A stretch of DNA of 64,000 bases from positions 1,662,501 to 1,726,500 of the forward strand of contig NZ_CP110128.1 of the NCBI RefSeq assembly GCF_028471945.1, written 5' to 3'. The notes below the pieces were generated by a model. That model did no database searches. It was not told the origin of the DNA and saw only the letters and a list, made by a program, of their open reading frames with translations. The translations under genes and the position numbers were made by a program. This DNA is from Pseudomonas sp. WJP1 (GTDB taxonomy: Bacteria > Pseudomonadota > Gammaproteobacteria > Pseudomonadales > Pseudomonadaceae). Numbering within the stretch: the first letter of the stretch is position 1; each line of letters begins with the position of its first letter. This document shows, piece by piece, positions 26,906 to 35,370 of the stretch.

Positions 26906-27967
26906 ATGAGCGAACGAACGACTTCTGCAAGCTGGGCGATGGGGATTGTCAAAGCACTGGAAATGGACGGCCTGGATTGCCGGGTTCTGTTCAAGCAGCT
27001 GGGGCTCGACTACGCGGCACTGGATGATCCGGATGCGCGCTTCCCGCAAGATTCCATGACACGACTGTGGCAACGGGCGGTTGACCTGTCCGGCAACCCG
27101 GCGATCGGCCTGAACATGGGCAAGGTGGTGCGACCGGCGCAATTTCATGTGACCGGCTACGCCTTGATGTCCAGTCAGACCCTGGCCGAGGGTTTCAAGC
27201 GACTGGTGCGTTACCAGCGGATCATCGCCGAAAGCGCCGACCTGAGCTTCCGCCTGCTGGACGAGGGCTATGCGCTGATTCTGACGGTGCATGGCGACCA
27301 TTTGCCACCCACCCGTCAAAGCGCCGAAGCCTCGTTGGCTTGCGCCTTGGCGCTGTGCGGCTGGCTGACCGGGCGCACGCTGCACCCGCGCAAAGTGCTG
27401 GTGCAGGGCGATGAGCCGGTCAATCTTGAGCCCTACAAACAAGCCTTCCATGCGCCGCTGGTATTTAATGCGCCCTACGATGCGCTGATTTTCGAACGCG
27501 CAGACATGGAAGCGCCGCTGCCGACGGCCAACGAGGCCATGGCGTTGTTGCATGACCGCTTTGCCGGCGAATACCTGGCGCGGTTTTCCGAAAGCCGGGT
27601 CACGCACAAGGCGCGGCAGGTGTTGTGCCGATTGCTGCCACAGGGCGAGCCCAAGCGCGATACGGTGGCGCAGACGCTGCATCTGTCGCAACGCACTTTG
27701 CAACGGCGTTTACAGGAGGAGGGTACGAGCTTCCAGACGTTGCTCGACGACACCCGTCGTGAGCTGGCCGAGCAGTATCTGGCGCAACCGACCATGACCC
27801 TGCTGGAAATTGCCTACCTGCTGGGGTTCGCTGATCCGAGCAATTTCTTCCGCGCCTTCCGCCGCTGGTTCGACACCACGCCCGGCGAGTACCGGGCGCG
27901 ATTGACGGGAACGCCTGCGCCGGTCAGTGACGCCAGAACGCCGGAATACACAGCACAAACACCGTAA
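26906..27967 (+). CDS. AraC-family transcriptional regulator (OruR/ArgR-like architecture)
   Basis: This 353-residue regulator has the long N-terminal arabinose-operon-type ligand domain (about 20-205; conserved YALMSSQTLAEGFKRLVRYQ) and a C-terminal AraC domain with LHLSQRTLQRRLQEEGTSFQ and IAYLLGFADPSNFFRAFRRW. The ATG at 26906 begins MSERTTSASWAMG; the frame is open 87 bases further but that overlaps the upstream promoter. The target and inducer are not evident. Its 3' end overlaps the convergent trkH gene by 44 bases. Confidence 0.87.
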   Translation: MSERTTSASWAMGIVKALEMDGLDCRVLFKQLGLDYAALDDPDARFPQDSMTRLWQRAVDLSGNPAIGLNMGKVVRPAQFHVTGYALMSSQTLAEGFKRLVRYQRIIAESADLSFRLLDEGYALILTVHGDHLPPTRQSAEASLACALALCGWLTGRTLHPRKVLVQGDEPVNLEPYKQAFHAPLVFNAPYDALIFERADMEAPLPTANEAMALLHDRFAGEYLARFSESRVTHKARQVLCRLLPQGEPKRDTVAQTLHLSQRTLQRRLQEEGTSFQTLLDDTRRELAEQYLAQPTMTLLEIAYLLGFADPSNFFRAFRRWFDTTPGEYRARLTGTPAPVSDARTPEYTAQTP

Positions 27968-29378
27968 TGATCTCCAGTCGGCCCAGGAGCATGCCGAACG
28001 AGAGAATCCACTTGGCAGCGTCCGGCAGCGAGGCGAAGTTGCCGGCCGGGCCGATGGTCTCGCCCAGCCCCGGGCCGACGCCGGACACGGTGCTGGCGGC
28101 GCCGGTGAGGGCAGTCATCCAGTCCACCCCGAGCAGCGACAGCAACAGCGCGATCACGCAGATGGTGATGGCGAAGAAGAACGAAAAGGTCAGGATCGAG
28201 CGCACGATCTCTTCATCGAGGCGGTGGCCGTTGTACTTCTGCTTGATCACCGCCCGCGGGTGAATCAGCTGGTTAAGGTTGGCCTTGAGCAGGATGTAGG
28301 CGACCTGGAAGCGGAAAATCTTGATCCCGCCGGCGGTCGAGCCGGAGCAGCCGCCGACAAAGCCCAGATAGAAGAACAGCATCAGCGAGAAATTTCCCCA
28401 CAGGCTGTAGTCCCCCAGCGCGAAACCAGTGGTGGTGACCACTGACGTCACGTTCAGCGCCACATGCCGCAACGCTTCGAGCCAATGCAGCTTGGTGGTC
28501 CACCAGTACCAGGTGCCGAGCACCAGCCAGGTCACCAGCAACATGCCGAGCAGGCCTTGAACCTGCTGATCCTTGATCAACGCCTTGCGATTACCGCGCA
28601 GGGTCGCCACGTACAGGGTGAACGGCAGGCTGCCGAGAATCATGATGACGATGGCCACCCAATGCACCGCCGGCTGCGTCCACTTGGCCAGTGACTGGTC
28701 CGAGGTGGAAAAACCGCCGGTGGAGATCGCCGACATCGCATGGTTGATCGCGTCGAACGGACTCATCCCGGCCCACCAGAACGCCAGGCTGCCGAAAATG
28801 GTGATGCCGACATAGGCCGCCACGATCAGGCGCGCCACCATGTGTGAACGGGGCATGACTTTTTCGGAGCGGTCCGACGACTCGGTCTGGAACAACCGCA
28901 TGCCACCGATGCGCAGCAGCGGCAGGATCGCTACCGCCATGCCGATAAACCCGATACCGCCGATCCAGTGCAGCAGCGAGCGCCACATCAGGATGCCGGG
29001 GGACATGTCGTCCAGGTGGTTGAGCACCGTGGAACCGGTGGCGGTGATCCCGGACATGCTTTCGAAGAACGAATCGGTGTAGCTGATGTGCTGGGTCAGC
29101 AGGAAGGGCAGCGCGGCGAAGATACACACCACCAGCCAACTGCTGACGGTCAGCAGGTACATGTCCCGTGGCCGCAGGTGCACATGCTCGGGGCGCCCGG
29201 GAATGACCATGGCGAGGCCGGCGACAAAGGTGATCATGCTGGCCCAGAGGAACGACGGCAGGTCGCCGGTGCGATCGAAGATCACCAGCGTGGCCATGGG
29301 CACGACCATGGCGATGGCCAGGGTTATCAGGAAGATGCCGATGATGAATCCAATGAGACGTAAGGTCGGCAACGCCAT
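27924..29378 (-). CDS. trkH: TrkH-family potassium uptake protein
   Basis: This is the potassium-translocating membrane subunit of the Trk system, 484 residues. It has four pore repeats, whose selectivity-filter segments read GITATGSTVLNHLD, ISTGGFSTSD, VVTTTGFALGD and STVSGVGPGLG. A conserved loop carries GGCSGSTAGGIKIFR. It requires the cytoplasmic subunit TrkA, which is not in this window. ATG 29378 (MALPTLRLIGF) has GGA 6 bases upstream; the frame runs on to 29444 without support. Its 3' end lies antisense to the last 44 bases of the AraC gene. Confidence 0.94.
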   Translation of the reverse strand: MALPTLRLIGFIIGIFLITLAIAMVVPMATLVIFDRTGDLPSFLWASMITFVAGLAMVIPGRPEHVHLRPRDMYLLTVSSWLVVCIFAALPFLLTQHISYTDSFFESMSGITATGSTVLNHLDDMSPGILMWRSLLHWIGGIGFIGMAVAILPLLRIGGMRLFQTESSDRSEKVMPRSHMVARLIVAAYVGITIFGSLAFWWAGMSPFDAINHAMSAISTGGFSTSDQSLAKWTQPAVHWVAIVIMILGSLPFTLYVATLRGNRKALIKDQQVQGLLGMLLVTWLVLGTWYWWTTKLHWLEALRHVALNVTSVVTTTGFALGDYSLWGNFSLMLFFYLGFVGGCSGSTAGGIKIFRFQVAYILLKANLNQLIHPRAVIKQKYNGHRLDEEIVRSILTFSFFFAITICVIALLLSLLGVDWMTALTGAASTVSGVGPGLGETIGPAGNFASLPDAAKWILSFGMLLGRLEIITVFVLCIPAFWRH

Positions 29379-29497
29379 GAAATCCGCTCGGCTGAAGTAA
29401 GGAGGGCGCCATTCTACCTGCGAGGCGGGGCATGTAAACCGCACTGCCTCAGTAGTTACAGCTAGAATAGCCGCACAATTTTTTCTGGAGGTGGCCG

Positions 29498-30064
29498 ATG
29501 CAGGCTCTCGACGTTTTGCTCAACCGTGTTTCCGTCCCGCGCCTGGTCGAACCGGCACCCACCCAGGCACAACGCGAAGTGCTGTTTGGCGCGGCCATGC
29601 GCGCCCCGGATCACGGCCATTTGCAGCCTTGGCGTTTCCTGACGGTCGAAGGCGTGGCGCGCGAGCAAATGGGCGAGTTGCTGGCCGAAGCGGCGAAGTT
29701 GCAGGACGCTGAAGTCACCGAAGCAGCCATTGACAAGGCGCGTAACGGTCCGCTTCGGGCCCCCTTGGTGGTGGTCGTGATCGCGCGGGTGCAAGAGCAC
29801 GTCAAGTATCCGAAGTCCGAGCAGCTGCTGGCGGCGGGTTGTGCCGCCCACGGGATTTTGCTGGCGGCCTATGCGCAAGGCATTGGCGCGGTCTGGAGGA
29901 CCGGTGACCTGGCCTATTCGCCGCATGTGGCCAAGGGCTTGGGCCTGGCAGAGGGCGAAGAGGTGATTGCCTTCCTGTACCTCGGCACACCGCTGAAGGA
30001 ACCACGCGTTGCGGAGAAGGTTGACCTGGCCGAGTTTGTCAGCGCCTGGCCCGGTAAAGCCTGA
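29498..30064 (+). CDS. Nitroreductase-family flavoprotein (YdjA-like)
   Basis: This is a 188-residue FMN-dependent oxidoreductase of the nitroreductase family. It has the minimal length typical of YdjA. The flavin-contacting segment near the start reads FGAAMRAPDHGHLQPWRFL, and the C-terminal half contains GAVWRTGDLAYSPHVAKGL followed by EVIAFLYLGTP. ATG 29498 has TGGAGG upstream. The physiological substrate is unknown. It is a single gene bounded by trkH (divergent) and a REP. Confidence 0.88.
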   Translation: MQALDVLLNRVSVPRLVEPAPTQAQREVLFGAAMRAPDHGHLQPWRFLTVEGVAREQMGELLAEAAKLQDAEVTEAAIDKARNGPLRAPLVVVVIARVQEHVKYPKSEQLLAAGCAAHGILLAAYAQGIGAVWRTGDLAYSPHVAKGLGLAEGEEVIAFLYLGTPLKEPRVAEKVDLAEFVSAWPGKA

Positions 30065-30078
30065 CACCACTGATCAAA

Positions 30079-30167
30079 TGTGGGAGCGAGCCTGCTCGCG
30101 AAAGCGGTCGTTCATTCACTACGAAGTTGAATGTGCTGCCGCCTTCGCGAGCAGGCTCGCTCCCACA
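30079..30167. repeat. REP doublet (24-base perfect arms)
   Basis: Arms 30079-30102 and 30144-30167 are perfect reverse complements (GGGAGCGAGCCTGCTCGCG type). The element ends six bases before the convergent histidine-kinase stop. Confidence 0.9.
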
Positions 30168-30172
30168 GTGGT

Positions 30173-31516
30173 TCAGGGTTGGACGACGGCCCCCGGCACC
30201 AGCGGAAACTCCAGGCTGGCAATGAATCCACCCTCAGGATGATTGGCCAGCACCAGGCTCCCGCCATGCCGTTCCGCCGCCCGCCGCGCAATTGCCAGTC
30301 CCAGGCCATGCCCGGCCGCCGTCTGCCCGGGCGCACGATAGAACGGCTCACCCAGCTGGCTCAAATGTTCAGCGTCCGCCCCCGGCCCATGGTCACGTAC
30401 GGTCACCACTATCCGTTCCCCTTGACGCAACGCCTGCATTTCAATCGGCAGGCCGCCCACGGGGTTGAAGCGCTGGGCGTTGCGCAGCAGATTGTCCACG
30501 GCGCGTTCGATCATGGTTGGCCAACCCTTGAGGGTCAGCTGCGACTCGGCTTCAAGGTGCACGAGTTGATCGGGTGAACCCAGTTGCGCATCCTTTTGCA
30601 ACGTATTGAGCAGGGCGTTGAGATCCACGTCTTCGGCACTGGCGTTATCGGCGTCGACCCGTGCCAGCACGAGGATTTCGCTGATCAACGCTTCGAGACG
30701 GTCGCATTCGCGGGTCAGGCGCGGCCAGAGCTTTTCCCGCTCCTGAGGCGTGGCTCGCTCGGCCAGTGCCAGCGCAATGCGCAGGCGAGCGAGGGGCGAG
30801 CGTAGTTCGTGGGACACATCGCGCAGCAATTGTCGCTGACTGCCGATCAGGCTTTGCAGGCGCGCGCCCATGCGATTGAAGTCGTTGGCCAGCACGCCGA
30901 ATTCGTCGCGGCGGTTGGCCAGTTTGACCAGGCTGTTCTGTTGGTAGGTGGTTTGTCCCAGGTCATGCACCGCGCCGCGCAAACGGCTAAGCGGGCGGGT
31001 GATGGAAAAGGTCACCAGCAGGCTGAACAGGGTCAGCACCACCAACGCGATGCCCAGCGCACTCAAAGGCCAGAGCAGGCTTTCACGGTGCCAGGCGTCG
31101 AGTTCCGGGTGTGGAATGCGGTAGATGAACAGGTAAGTGTCACCGCTTTTTTCGCTGGTGAACTCATCGGTCAGGCGCCGCCATGGCAGGCGCCGGTCAT
31201 CGTTGTTCTGCCGCGCCTCGAAGGCCGCCGCGCGGCGCGGGAAGGTACCGCGCACCACGGGGTCGCCGCTTTCGTTGAGCACCTGGACGTCGATGTGGTA
31301 CTGGTGTTTACGCTCCTGCAGAAGGTCCTGCGCGGCGTCCTCACCCTGGGATTCGTAAGTCTGCGTCCATTGCTCGGCCAGGGTATTGAGGCCTGGGTGG
31401 CGGCTGAGAATCCACGCATCCTGGTTGAGCATGTGCCCCAGTAGAATGGAGAGCCCGGCAACCAGGGCGATGGCCAGCCAGAAGCTGGCCAGGATCCGCC
31501 AGAACAATGAGCGCAC
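30173..31516 (-). CDS. cpxA: Sensor histidine kinase CpxA-like
   Basis: This is an inner-membrane histidine kinase of 447 residues. TM1 is about 8-28, the periplasmic sensor about 30-145, TM2 about 148-170, and the HAMP domain follows (TRPLSRLRGAVHDLG). The H-box is DVSHELRSPLARLR, the N-box DNLLRNAQRFNP, and the G-boxes DHGPGAD and AGHGLGLAIARR. The start is GTG 31516 with GAGGA upstream. It is the third gene of a minus-strand set: response regulator, Spy-like protein, kinase. That matches PA3204-PA3206 of P. aeruginosa, so it likely senses envelope stress. A REP doublet of 100 bases separates it from the Spy-like gene. Confidence 0.9.
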   Translation of the reverse strand: MRSLFWRILASFWLAIALVAGLSILLGHMLNQDAWILSRHPGLNTLAEQWTQTYESQGEDAAQDLLQERKHQYHIDVQVLNESGDPVVRGTFPRRAAAFEARQNNDDRRLPWRRLTDEFTSEKSGDTYLFIYRIPHPELDAWHRESLLWPLSALGIALVVLTLFSLLVTFSITRPLSRLRGAVHDLGQTTYQQNSLVKLANRRDEFGVLANDFNRMGARLQSLIGSQRQLLRDVSHELRSPLARLRIALALAERATPQEREKLWPRLTRECDRLEALISEILVLARVDADNASAEDVDLNALLNTLQKDAQLGSPDQLVHLEAESQLTLKGWPTMIERAVDNLLRNAQRFNPVGGLPIEMQALRQGERIVVTVRDHGPGADAEHLSQLGEPFYRAPGQTAAGHGLGLAIARRAAERHGGSLVLANHPEGGFIASLEFPLVPGAVVQP

Positions 31517-31548
31517 AGAAAATCCTCAAAACAAACACAAAATCCCAT

Positions 31549-31648
31549 TGTAGGAGCGAGCCTGCTCGCGATGGACGTCAACGATAACGCGGGGTATCAG
31601 GCAGCCCGTGTTGTCCATACGTCCATCGCGAGCAGGCTCGCTCCTACA
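31549..31648. repeat. REP doublet (30-base perfect arms)
   Basis: Arms 31549-31578 and 31619-31648 are perfect reverse complements around a 40-base spacer. It lies inside the cpx gene set, between the Spy-like and kinase genes, where it could reduce read-through into cpxA. Confidence 0.9.
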
Positions 31649-31664
31649 GTAGATCAAAAGCGTC

Positions 31665-31693
31665 AGACCCAACGGTCCTGAACCGTTGGGTCT
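31665..31693 (-). terminator. Hairpin terminator candidate after the Spy-like gene
   Basis: Twelve-base arms (AGACCCAACGGT/ACCGTTGGGTCT) enclose a five-base loop. On the minus strand a short T-run follows. It lies 14 bases after the Spy-like stop, so cpxA may be partly uncoupled from the upstream genes. Confidence 0.6.
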
Positions 31694-31706
31694 CGGGTTT
31701 AGCGCA

Positions 31707-32153
31707 TTATTGCGCTTTTTGCGCCTGTTGCGCTTTCCAGGCCTTGAATTCGGCCCACTCGGCGCGACGTTCAGCCTGTTTTTTCTGGATCTCGTCGAAT
31801 TTCTTCTGTTGATCCGGTTTCAGCAAGGCACGTACGTCGGCCTCGGCTTTCTTGTGGTTGGCGGCCATTTCATCTTTCATGGCTTTCTGGTCGGCTGGCG
31901 AGAGTTTTTCCAGGTACTTGTCGACCACTTGCTTACGCTCATGCATCTGCTCGCCCATGATCTTGCGGATCTGCTCGCGCTGCTCGCGGCTCAGGTCCAG
32001 CTGGCTGTACGGGCCTTTACCGTGCATGCCGTGCATCTGACCGCCGTGGCGCGAACCGTCCATCGGGCCGCTCGGGCCTGCGCCTTCAGGCATGGCCATG
32101 GCAACGGTCGGCAGGGCGGCGGCGAACATCAGAGCGATAAGAGTCTTGCGCAT
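31707..32153 (-). CDS. Periplasmic Spy/CpxP-family (LTXXQ) protein
   Basis: This small periplasmic protein has 148 residues. A signal peptide ends near TVAMA (residue 20). The mature part is His/Gly/Met-rich at first (HGGQMHGMHGKG), then helical and highly charged, with two LTXXQ-like motifs degenerated to LDLSREQREQI and EKLSPADQKAM and a third LLKPDQQKKF. Spy and CpxP are ATP-independent chaperones, and CpxP restrains CpxA. AAGGAG lies before the ATG. The position between cpxR and cpxA and the CpxR-type box 83 bases upstream support a Cpx feedback role. Confidence 0.85.
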   Translation of the reverse strand: MRKTLIALMFAAALPTVAMAMPEGAGPSGPMDGSRHGGQMHGMHGKGPYSQLDLSREQREQIRKIMGEQMHERKQVVDKYLEKLSPADQKAMKDEMAANHKKAEADVRALLKPDQQKKFDEIQKKQAERRAEWAEFKAWKAQQAQKAQ

Positions 32154-32235
32154 GGTGAATCTCCTTGTCTCATTCCCGGTACGTTCCGGATGTGTGCAGA
32201 TTACCGAGTTCAAGGTCAGCGGCGGTCAGCGCTAC

Positions 32236-32251
32236 GTAAAGCTTGGGTAAA
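32236..32251 (-). promoter_or_regulatory. CpxR-type box GTAAA-N6-GTAAA upstream of the Spy-like gene
   Basis: The plus strand reads GTAAA (32236-32240), six bases, GTAAA (32247-32251). This is the direct-repeat operator of CpxR in enterobacteria and P. aeruginosa. It lies 83 bases before the Spy-like start and just after cpxR, so it would control the chaperone and possibly cpxA. Confidence 0.75.
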
Positions 32252-32299
32252 GACGGATTGCCGACAACCTGACAAACATCACAGGAGTGAGGTTCGCGT

Positions 32300-32977
32300 T
32301 CAGAGGCTGTAGTAATAACCACGGCTACGCAGCGCCACGATGCGCGGGCGGCCATCGGGATGCGGGCCGATCTTTTTGCGCAGGTTGCTGACGTGCATGT
32401 CGAGGCTGCGGTCGTACAGGGTCAGCTTGCGGCCGAGGGCGATTTGCGCCAGTTCCTGTTTATCCAGCGGCTCGCCGGGCTGTTTGAGCAGGGCTTCGAG
32501 CAGGCGGCTTTCGGATACCGTCAGGGTGAACTCCTGTTCATCGATGCTGACCACGCCGCGCACCGGGCTGAAGCACAGATCGCCCAGTTCCATCTGGCTG
32601 GACACCGCCGCCGGATGGCTGCGGCGCAACACCGCGCGCAGGCGGGCTGTCAGTTCCCGTGGGTCGCAGGGTTTGGCCAGGTAGTCGTCGGCGCCGAGCT
32701 CCAGGCCGAGGATGCGGTCCAGGGGTTCGCCGCGGGCTGAAAGCATCAGCACCGGCAAGTCCGGGTGATCGCTGCGCAGCTGCTTGAGCAGTTCCAGGCC
32801 ACTGCCATCCGGCAACATCACGTCCAGCACCACGGCCGCCGGGGAAGTTTCGGCCAGCGCGCGACGGGCGCTCTGGCCATCGTGACAGGCACGCACCTGA
32901 AACCCTTCCTGGCTCAGCCAGCTGCCCAGGAGCTCGCACAGCTCCTGGTCATCATCAATCAGTAACAACTCGCTCAT
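32300..32977 (-). CDS. cpxR: OmpR-family response regulator CpxR-like
   Basis: This is a two-component regulator of 225 residues. The receiver domain holds the acidic pair IDDD (8-10), the phospho-acceptor Asp52 in VVLDVMLPDG and Lys102 in YLAKPCDP. The C-terminal OmpR/PhoB winged helix (about 130-225) includes LTLYDRSLDMHVSNLRKKIG. It lies next to a Spy-like gene and a CpxA-like kinase and is their natural partner. It starts 7 bases after a small exported coiled-coil protein gene, so that gene is probably part of the same transcript. Confidence 0.93.
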   Translation of the reverse strand: MSELLLIDDDQELCELLGSWLSQEGFQVRACHDGQSARRALAETSPAAVVLDVMLPDGSGLELLKQLRSDHPDLPVLMLSARGEPLDRILGLELGADDYLAKPCDPRELTARLRAVLRRSHPAAVSSQMELGDLCFSPVRGVVSIDEQEFTLTVSESRLLEALLKQPGEPLDKQELAQIALGRKLTLYDRSLDMHVSNLRKKIGPHPDGRPRIVALRSRGYYYSL

Positions 32978-32984
32978 GGATCAC

Positions 32985-33398
32985 TCAATTTAGCCATTGT
33001 CGACGTTTTCGACTTGCCCCACTGGCGAAGATACCGCAGAGCAGGGCCAATAGCGCCACCCCGGCGCCAACGACGAACCACTGTTGCTGATCGGTCAACC
33101 AGCGCGGGATCGAACTGCCAGCCTGCGCTTCGCGAAGTTGCAGCTTGAGTCGCTGATTCTCCTGGCGCAAGCGAACCAGCTGGGCGCTCTCGCGTTCGCC
33201 ATCGGCAGCGTTCAATTGTTTGCTCAGTTCTTCTCGTTGTCGTTCGCTTTCCTTCAAGCGTTGCTGCAGTTCGTTGATCTGGCTGCCGGCGCTCAAGGAC
33301 AGCGGCGTGGAGTTCGCGCCCTCGGCGGCTTCTTCACCGTGGGCGGGCGCCACGATCGACAACGTGACCAACATCAGACACAACGGACCTTTGCGCAT
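32985..33398 (-). CDS. Small exported coiled-coil protein with C-terminal membrane anchor
   Basis: This 137-residue protein has an N-terminal signal (cleavage likely after AHG), an extended Gln/Glu/Arg-rich coiled coil (about 42-92; LQQRLKESERQREELSKQL), a membrane segment (WFVVGAGVALLALLCGIFAS) and a basic tail (RKRRQW). I do not recognise a defined family; similar Pseudomonas proteins are only vaguely annotated. The ATG at 33398 has AGGAG upstream. It lies immediately upstream of cpxR, suggesting co-expression with the envelope-stress system and perhaps an envelope role. Confidence 0.75.
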   Translation of the reverse strand: MRKGPLCLMLVTLSIVAPAHGEEAAEGANSTPLSLSAGSQINELQQRLKESERQREELSKQLNAADGERESAQLVRLRQENQRLKLQLREAQAGSSIPRWLTDQQQWFVVGAGVALLALLCGIFASGASRKRRQWLN

Positions 33399-33508
33399 CG
33401 CGACTCCTGATTCCAATACGGATATTGGGGAGTTTGTCGGCAGGCGAACGAGAATAATGAGCGATTGAGAACGCGATGAACCGATAAGGTTCACCGCGCA
33501 GAGGGAGG

Positions 33509-33808
33509 TTACGGCAGTACTTGCTTGAAAGGCTTGACCAAGACGTTGGCGTAGACGCCTGCGGCGATGTACGGATCGGCATCGGCCCAGGCCTGTGCGG
33601 CGCTCAGGGAGTCGAATTCGGCGACGATCAGGCTGCCGGTGAAACCCGCTGCCCCCGGATCATTGCTGTCGACCGCCGGATGCGGGCCGGCCAATACGAT
33701 GCGGCCTTCGCCCTTGAGCACTTGCAGGCGCTCCAGGTGTGCAGGCCGTGCGGCCAGGCGGGCTTCCAGGGAGTTGGCGACGTCTGTGGCAATGATTGCG
33801 TAAAGCAT
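33509..33808 (-). CDS. YciI-family protein
   Basis: This 99-residue protein belongs to the YciI family, a ferredoxin-like fold. It has the family start [20 protein letters not shown] and the conserved His and Asp in LAGPHPAVD and AWADADPY, which are proposed active-site residues. No reaction is firmly known. It starts one base after the ispZ stop on the same strand, the usual Pseudomonas yciB-yciI arrangement, so the two are co-transcribed. Confidence 0.9.
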   Translation of the reverse strand: MLYAIIATDVANSLEARLAARPAHLERLQVLKGEGRIVLAGPHPAVDSNDPGAAGFTGSLIVAEFDSLSAAQAWADADPYIAAGVYANVLVKPFKQVLP

Positions 33809-33809
33809 G

Positions 33810-34406
33810 TCAGTCCTCGGTTTTCGGCGTTGTGGTATCGGCGTCGTGCAGGTGGCGGGACAGGTAGATACCCTGGCCGACCAGGAACAGCAAAGTCATG
33901 CCCAGGCTGCCGAAGACCTTGAAGTCGACCCAGTAGCTCTGGAAGGTGAACGCGACGAACAGGTTGGCGGCGCCGCAAAACAGGAAAAACGCGATCCAGG
34001 CGATGTTCAGGCGCGTCCAGACCGGCTCCGGCAGGCTCAGTGCGTGGCCCATGATGCGCTTGATCAGCAGTTGGTCACCGATGAAGTGGCTGCCGATAAA
34101 GGCCAGGGCGAACAGCCAGTTGACCACCGGGGCTTTCCATTTCAGGAAGGTCTCGCTGTGGAAAGCCAGGGTCAGGCTGCCGAAGACCAGGCAAGCGATG
34201 AGGGTCAGCCACTGGCTCTTCTCCAGCTTGCGCTGTTTGATGAACAGCGTGCCGTAGACCACCAGGGAGCTGATGATCAGCATCGCGGTGGCGCTGTAGA
34301 TACCGCCTACAGTGACCTCGTGGCCAGCAATGTCGACGACCCGTGGATCGATTTTGAAGACGATGAAAAACAGCAGGAGCGGGATGAAATCGATGAATTG
34401 TTTCAC
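33810..34406 (-). CDS. ispZ: Septation protein A / inner-membrane-spanning protein YciB
   Basis: This is an inner-membrane protein of the YciB/IspZ family, 198 residues with five or six hydrophobic helices. It interacts with cell-division and elongation machinery in other bacteria. The conserved start [20 protein letters not shown] and the segment [20 protein letters not shown] identify it. The GTG at 34406 is chosen because it gives the family N-terminus; an open frame to 34445 has no family match. It is divergent from trpH and coupled to yciI. Confidence 0.93.
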   Translation of the reverse strand: MKQFIDFIPLLLFFIVFKIDPRVVDIAGHEVTVGGIYSATAMLIISSLVVYGTLFIKQRKLEKSQWLTLIACLVFGSLTLAFHSETFLKWKAPVVNWLFALAFIGSHFIGDQLLIKRIMGHALSLPEPVWTRLNIAWIAFFLFCGAANLFVAFTFQSYWVDFKVFGSLGMTLLFLVGQGIYLSRHLHDADTTTPKTED

Positions 34407-34493
34407 AGTGGCAGCCAGAAGCAGGATGTGGCGGCATAATAACAAACATATGGGCGCGCGATAGCGCCAGCTGATTTGAGGTTACAAAGCCCT

Positions 34494-35357
34494 GTGAATG
34501 TTGATCTGCACTGCCATAGCACGGCCTCCGATGGCGCCCTGGCGCCTGCTGTCCTGGTCGCGCGTGCGTTCGAGAAAGGCGTGCAGGTCCTGGCCTTGAC
34601 CGATCACGACACCCTGGAAGGCCTCGACGAGGCCCGCCACGCCGCGAATGCGCTGGGGATGCAACTGGTCAACGGCGTCGAGTTGTCCTGCACCTGGGGT
34701 GGCGCGACCATTCACGTGCTGGGCTACGGTTTCGACGTCAATGCCGCACCGTTGGTCGAGGCTATTGCCAAGTTGCGCGATGGTCGCTGGCTACGTTCCG
34801 AGGAAATCAGCCGTAAACTGGCGCTCAAGGGTATGCCAGGTGCGCTCGAAGGCGCCCGGGAAATCCAGCAGACCCTGGGTGACAGCGGCAACGCACCGGC
34901 CCGCCCGCACTTTGCCGACTGGATGGTGCGCGAAGGTTTCGTCAAGGATCGCGCCGAAGCGTTTCGCAAATGGCTGGGTGCCGGCAAGCTGGGAGACGTC
35001 AAGCAGCACTGGCCGACCCTGGAAGACACCGTCGAAACCCTGCGCGCGGCCAAGGCCTGGGTCAGCCTGGCCCATCCCTGTCACTACGAATTCACTCGCA
35101 GCAAGCGCCGCCGCCTGATTGCCGACTATATTCAAGCAGGGGGCCACGCGATTGAGGTGGTCAATGGCCATCAGCCTGCCGAGCAAGTGGGCAGTCTCGC
35201 GATTTTGGCCCGCGAGTTCGGTCTGCTGGTCAGCGCCGGCAGTGATTTTCATGGCCCTGGAGGCTGGTCCGAGATCGGTGAATACCGCCCGCTCCCGGAG
35301 GATCTGCCACCACTGTGGTGTCGATTCAAACATGACCCAATTATTGCCGCCGTCTGA
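34494..35357 (+). CDS. trpH: PHP-domain phosphoesterase (RNase AM/TrpH family)
   Basis: This is a polymerase-and-histidinol-phosphatase (PHP) domain enzyme of 287 residues, related to E. coli YciV. That enzyme hydrolyses 3',5'-nucleotide bisphosphates and trims RNA 5' ends. Metal motifs visible are DLHCHSTASDG at the start, TDHDTLEG, GVELSC, a later SLAHPCHYEF and SAGSDFHGPG near the end. The start is GTG 34494 (VNVDLHCHS), with GAGG 12 bases upstream. It is first in a conserved series with yciO, scpA, scpB and rluB, with 13 bases to yciO. Confidence 0.92.
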   Translation: MNVDLHCHSTASDGALAPAVLVARAFEKGVQVLALTDHDTLEGLDEARHAANALGMQLVNGVELSCTWGGATIHVLGYGFDVNAAPLVEAIAKLRDGRWLRSEEISRKLALKGMPGALEGAREIQQTLGDSGNAPARPHFADWMVREGFVKDRAEAFRKWLGAGKLGDVKQHWPTLEDTVETLRAAKAWVSLAHPCHYEFTRSKRRRLIADYIQAGGHAIEVVNGHQPAEQVGSLAILAREFGLLVSAGSDFHGPGGWSEIGEYRPLPEDLPPLWCRFKHDPIIAAV

Positions 35358-35370
35358 ACAGGTAGAGAAT

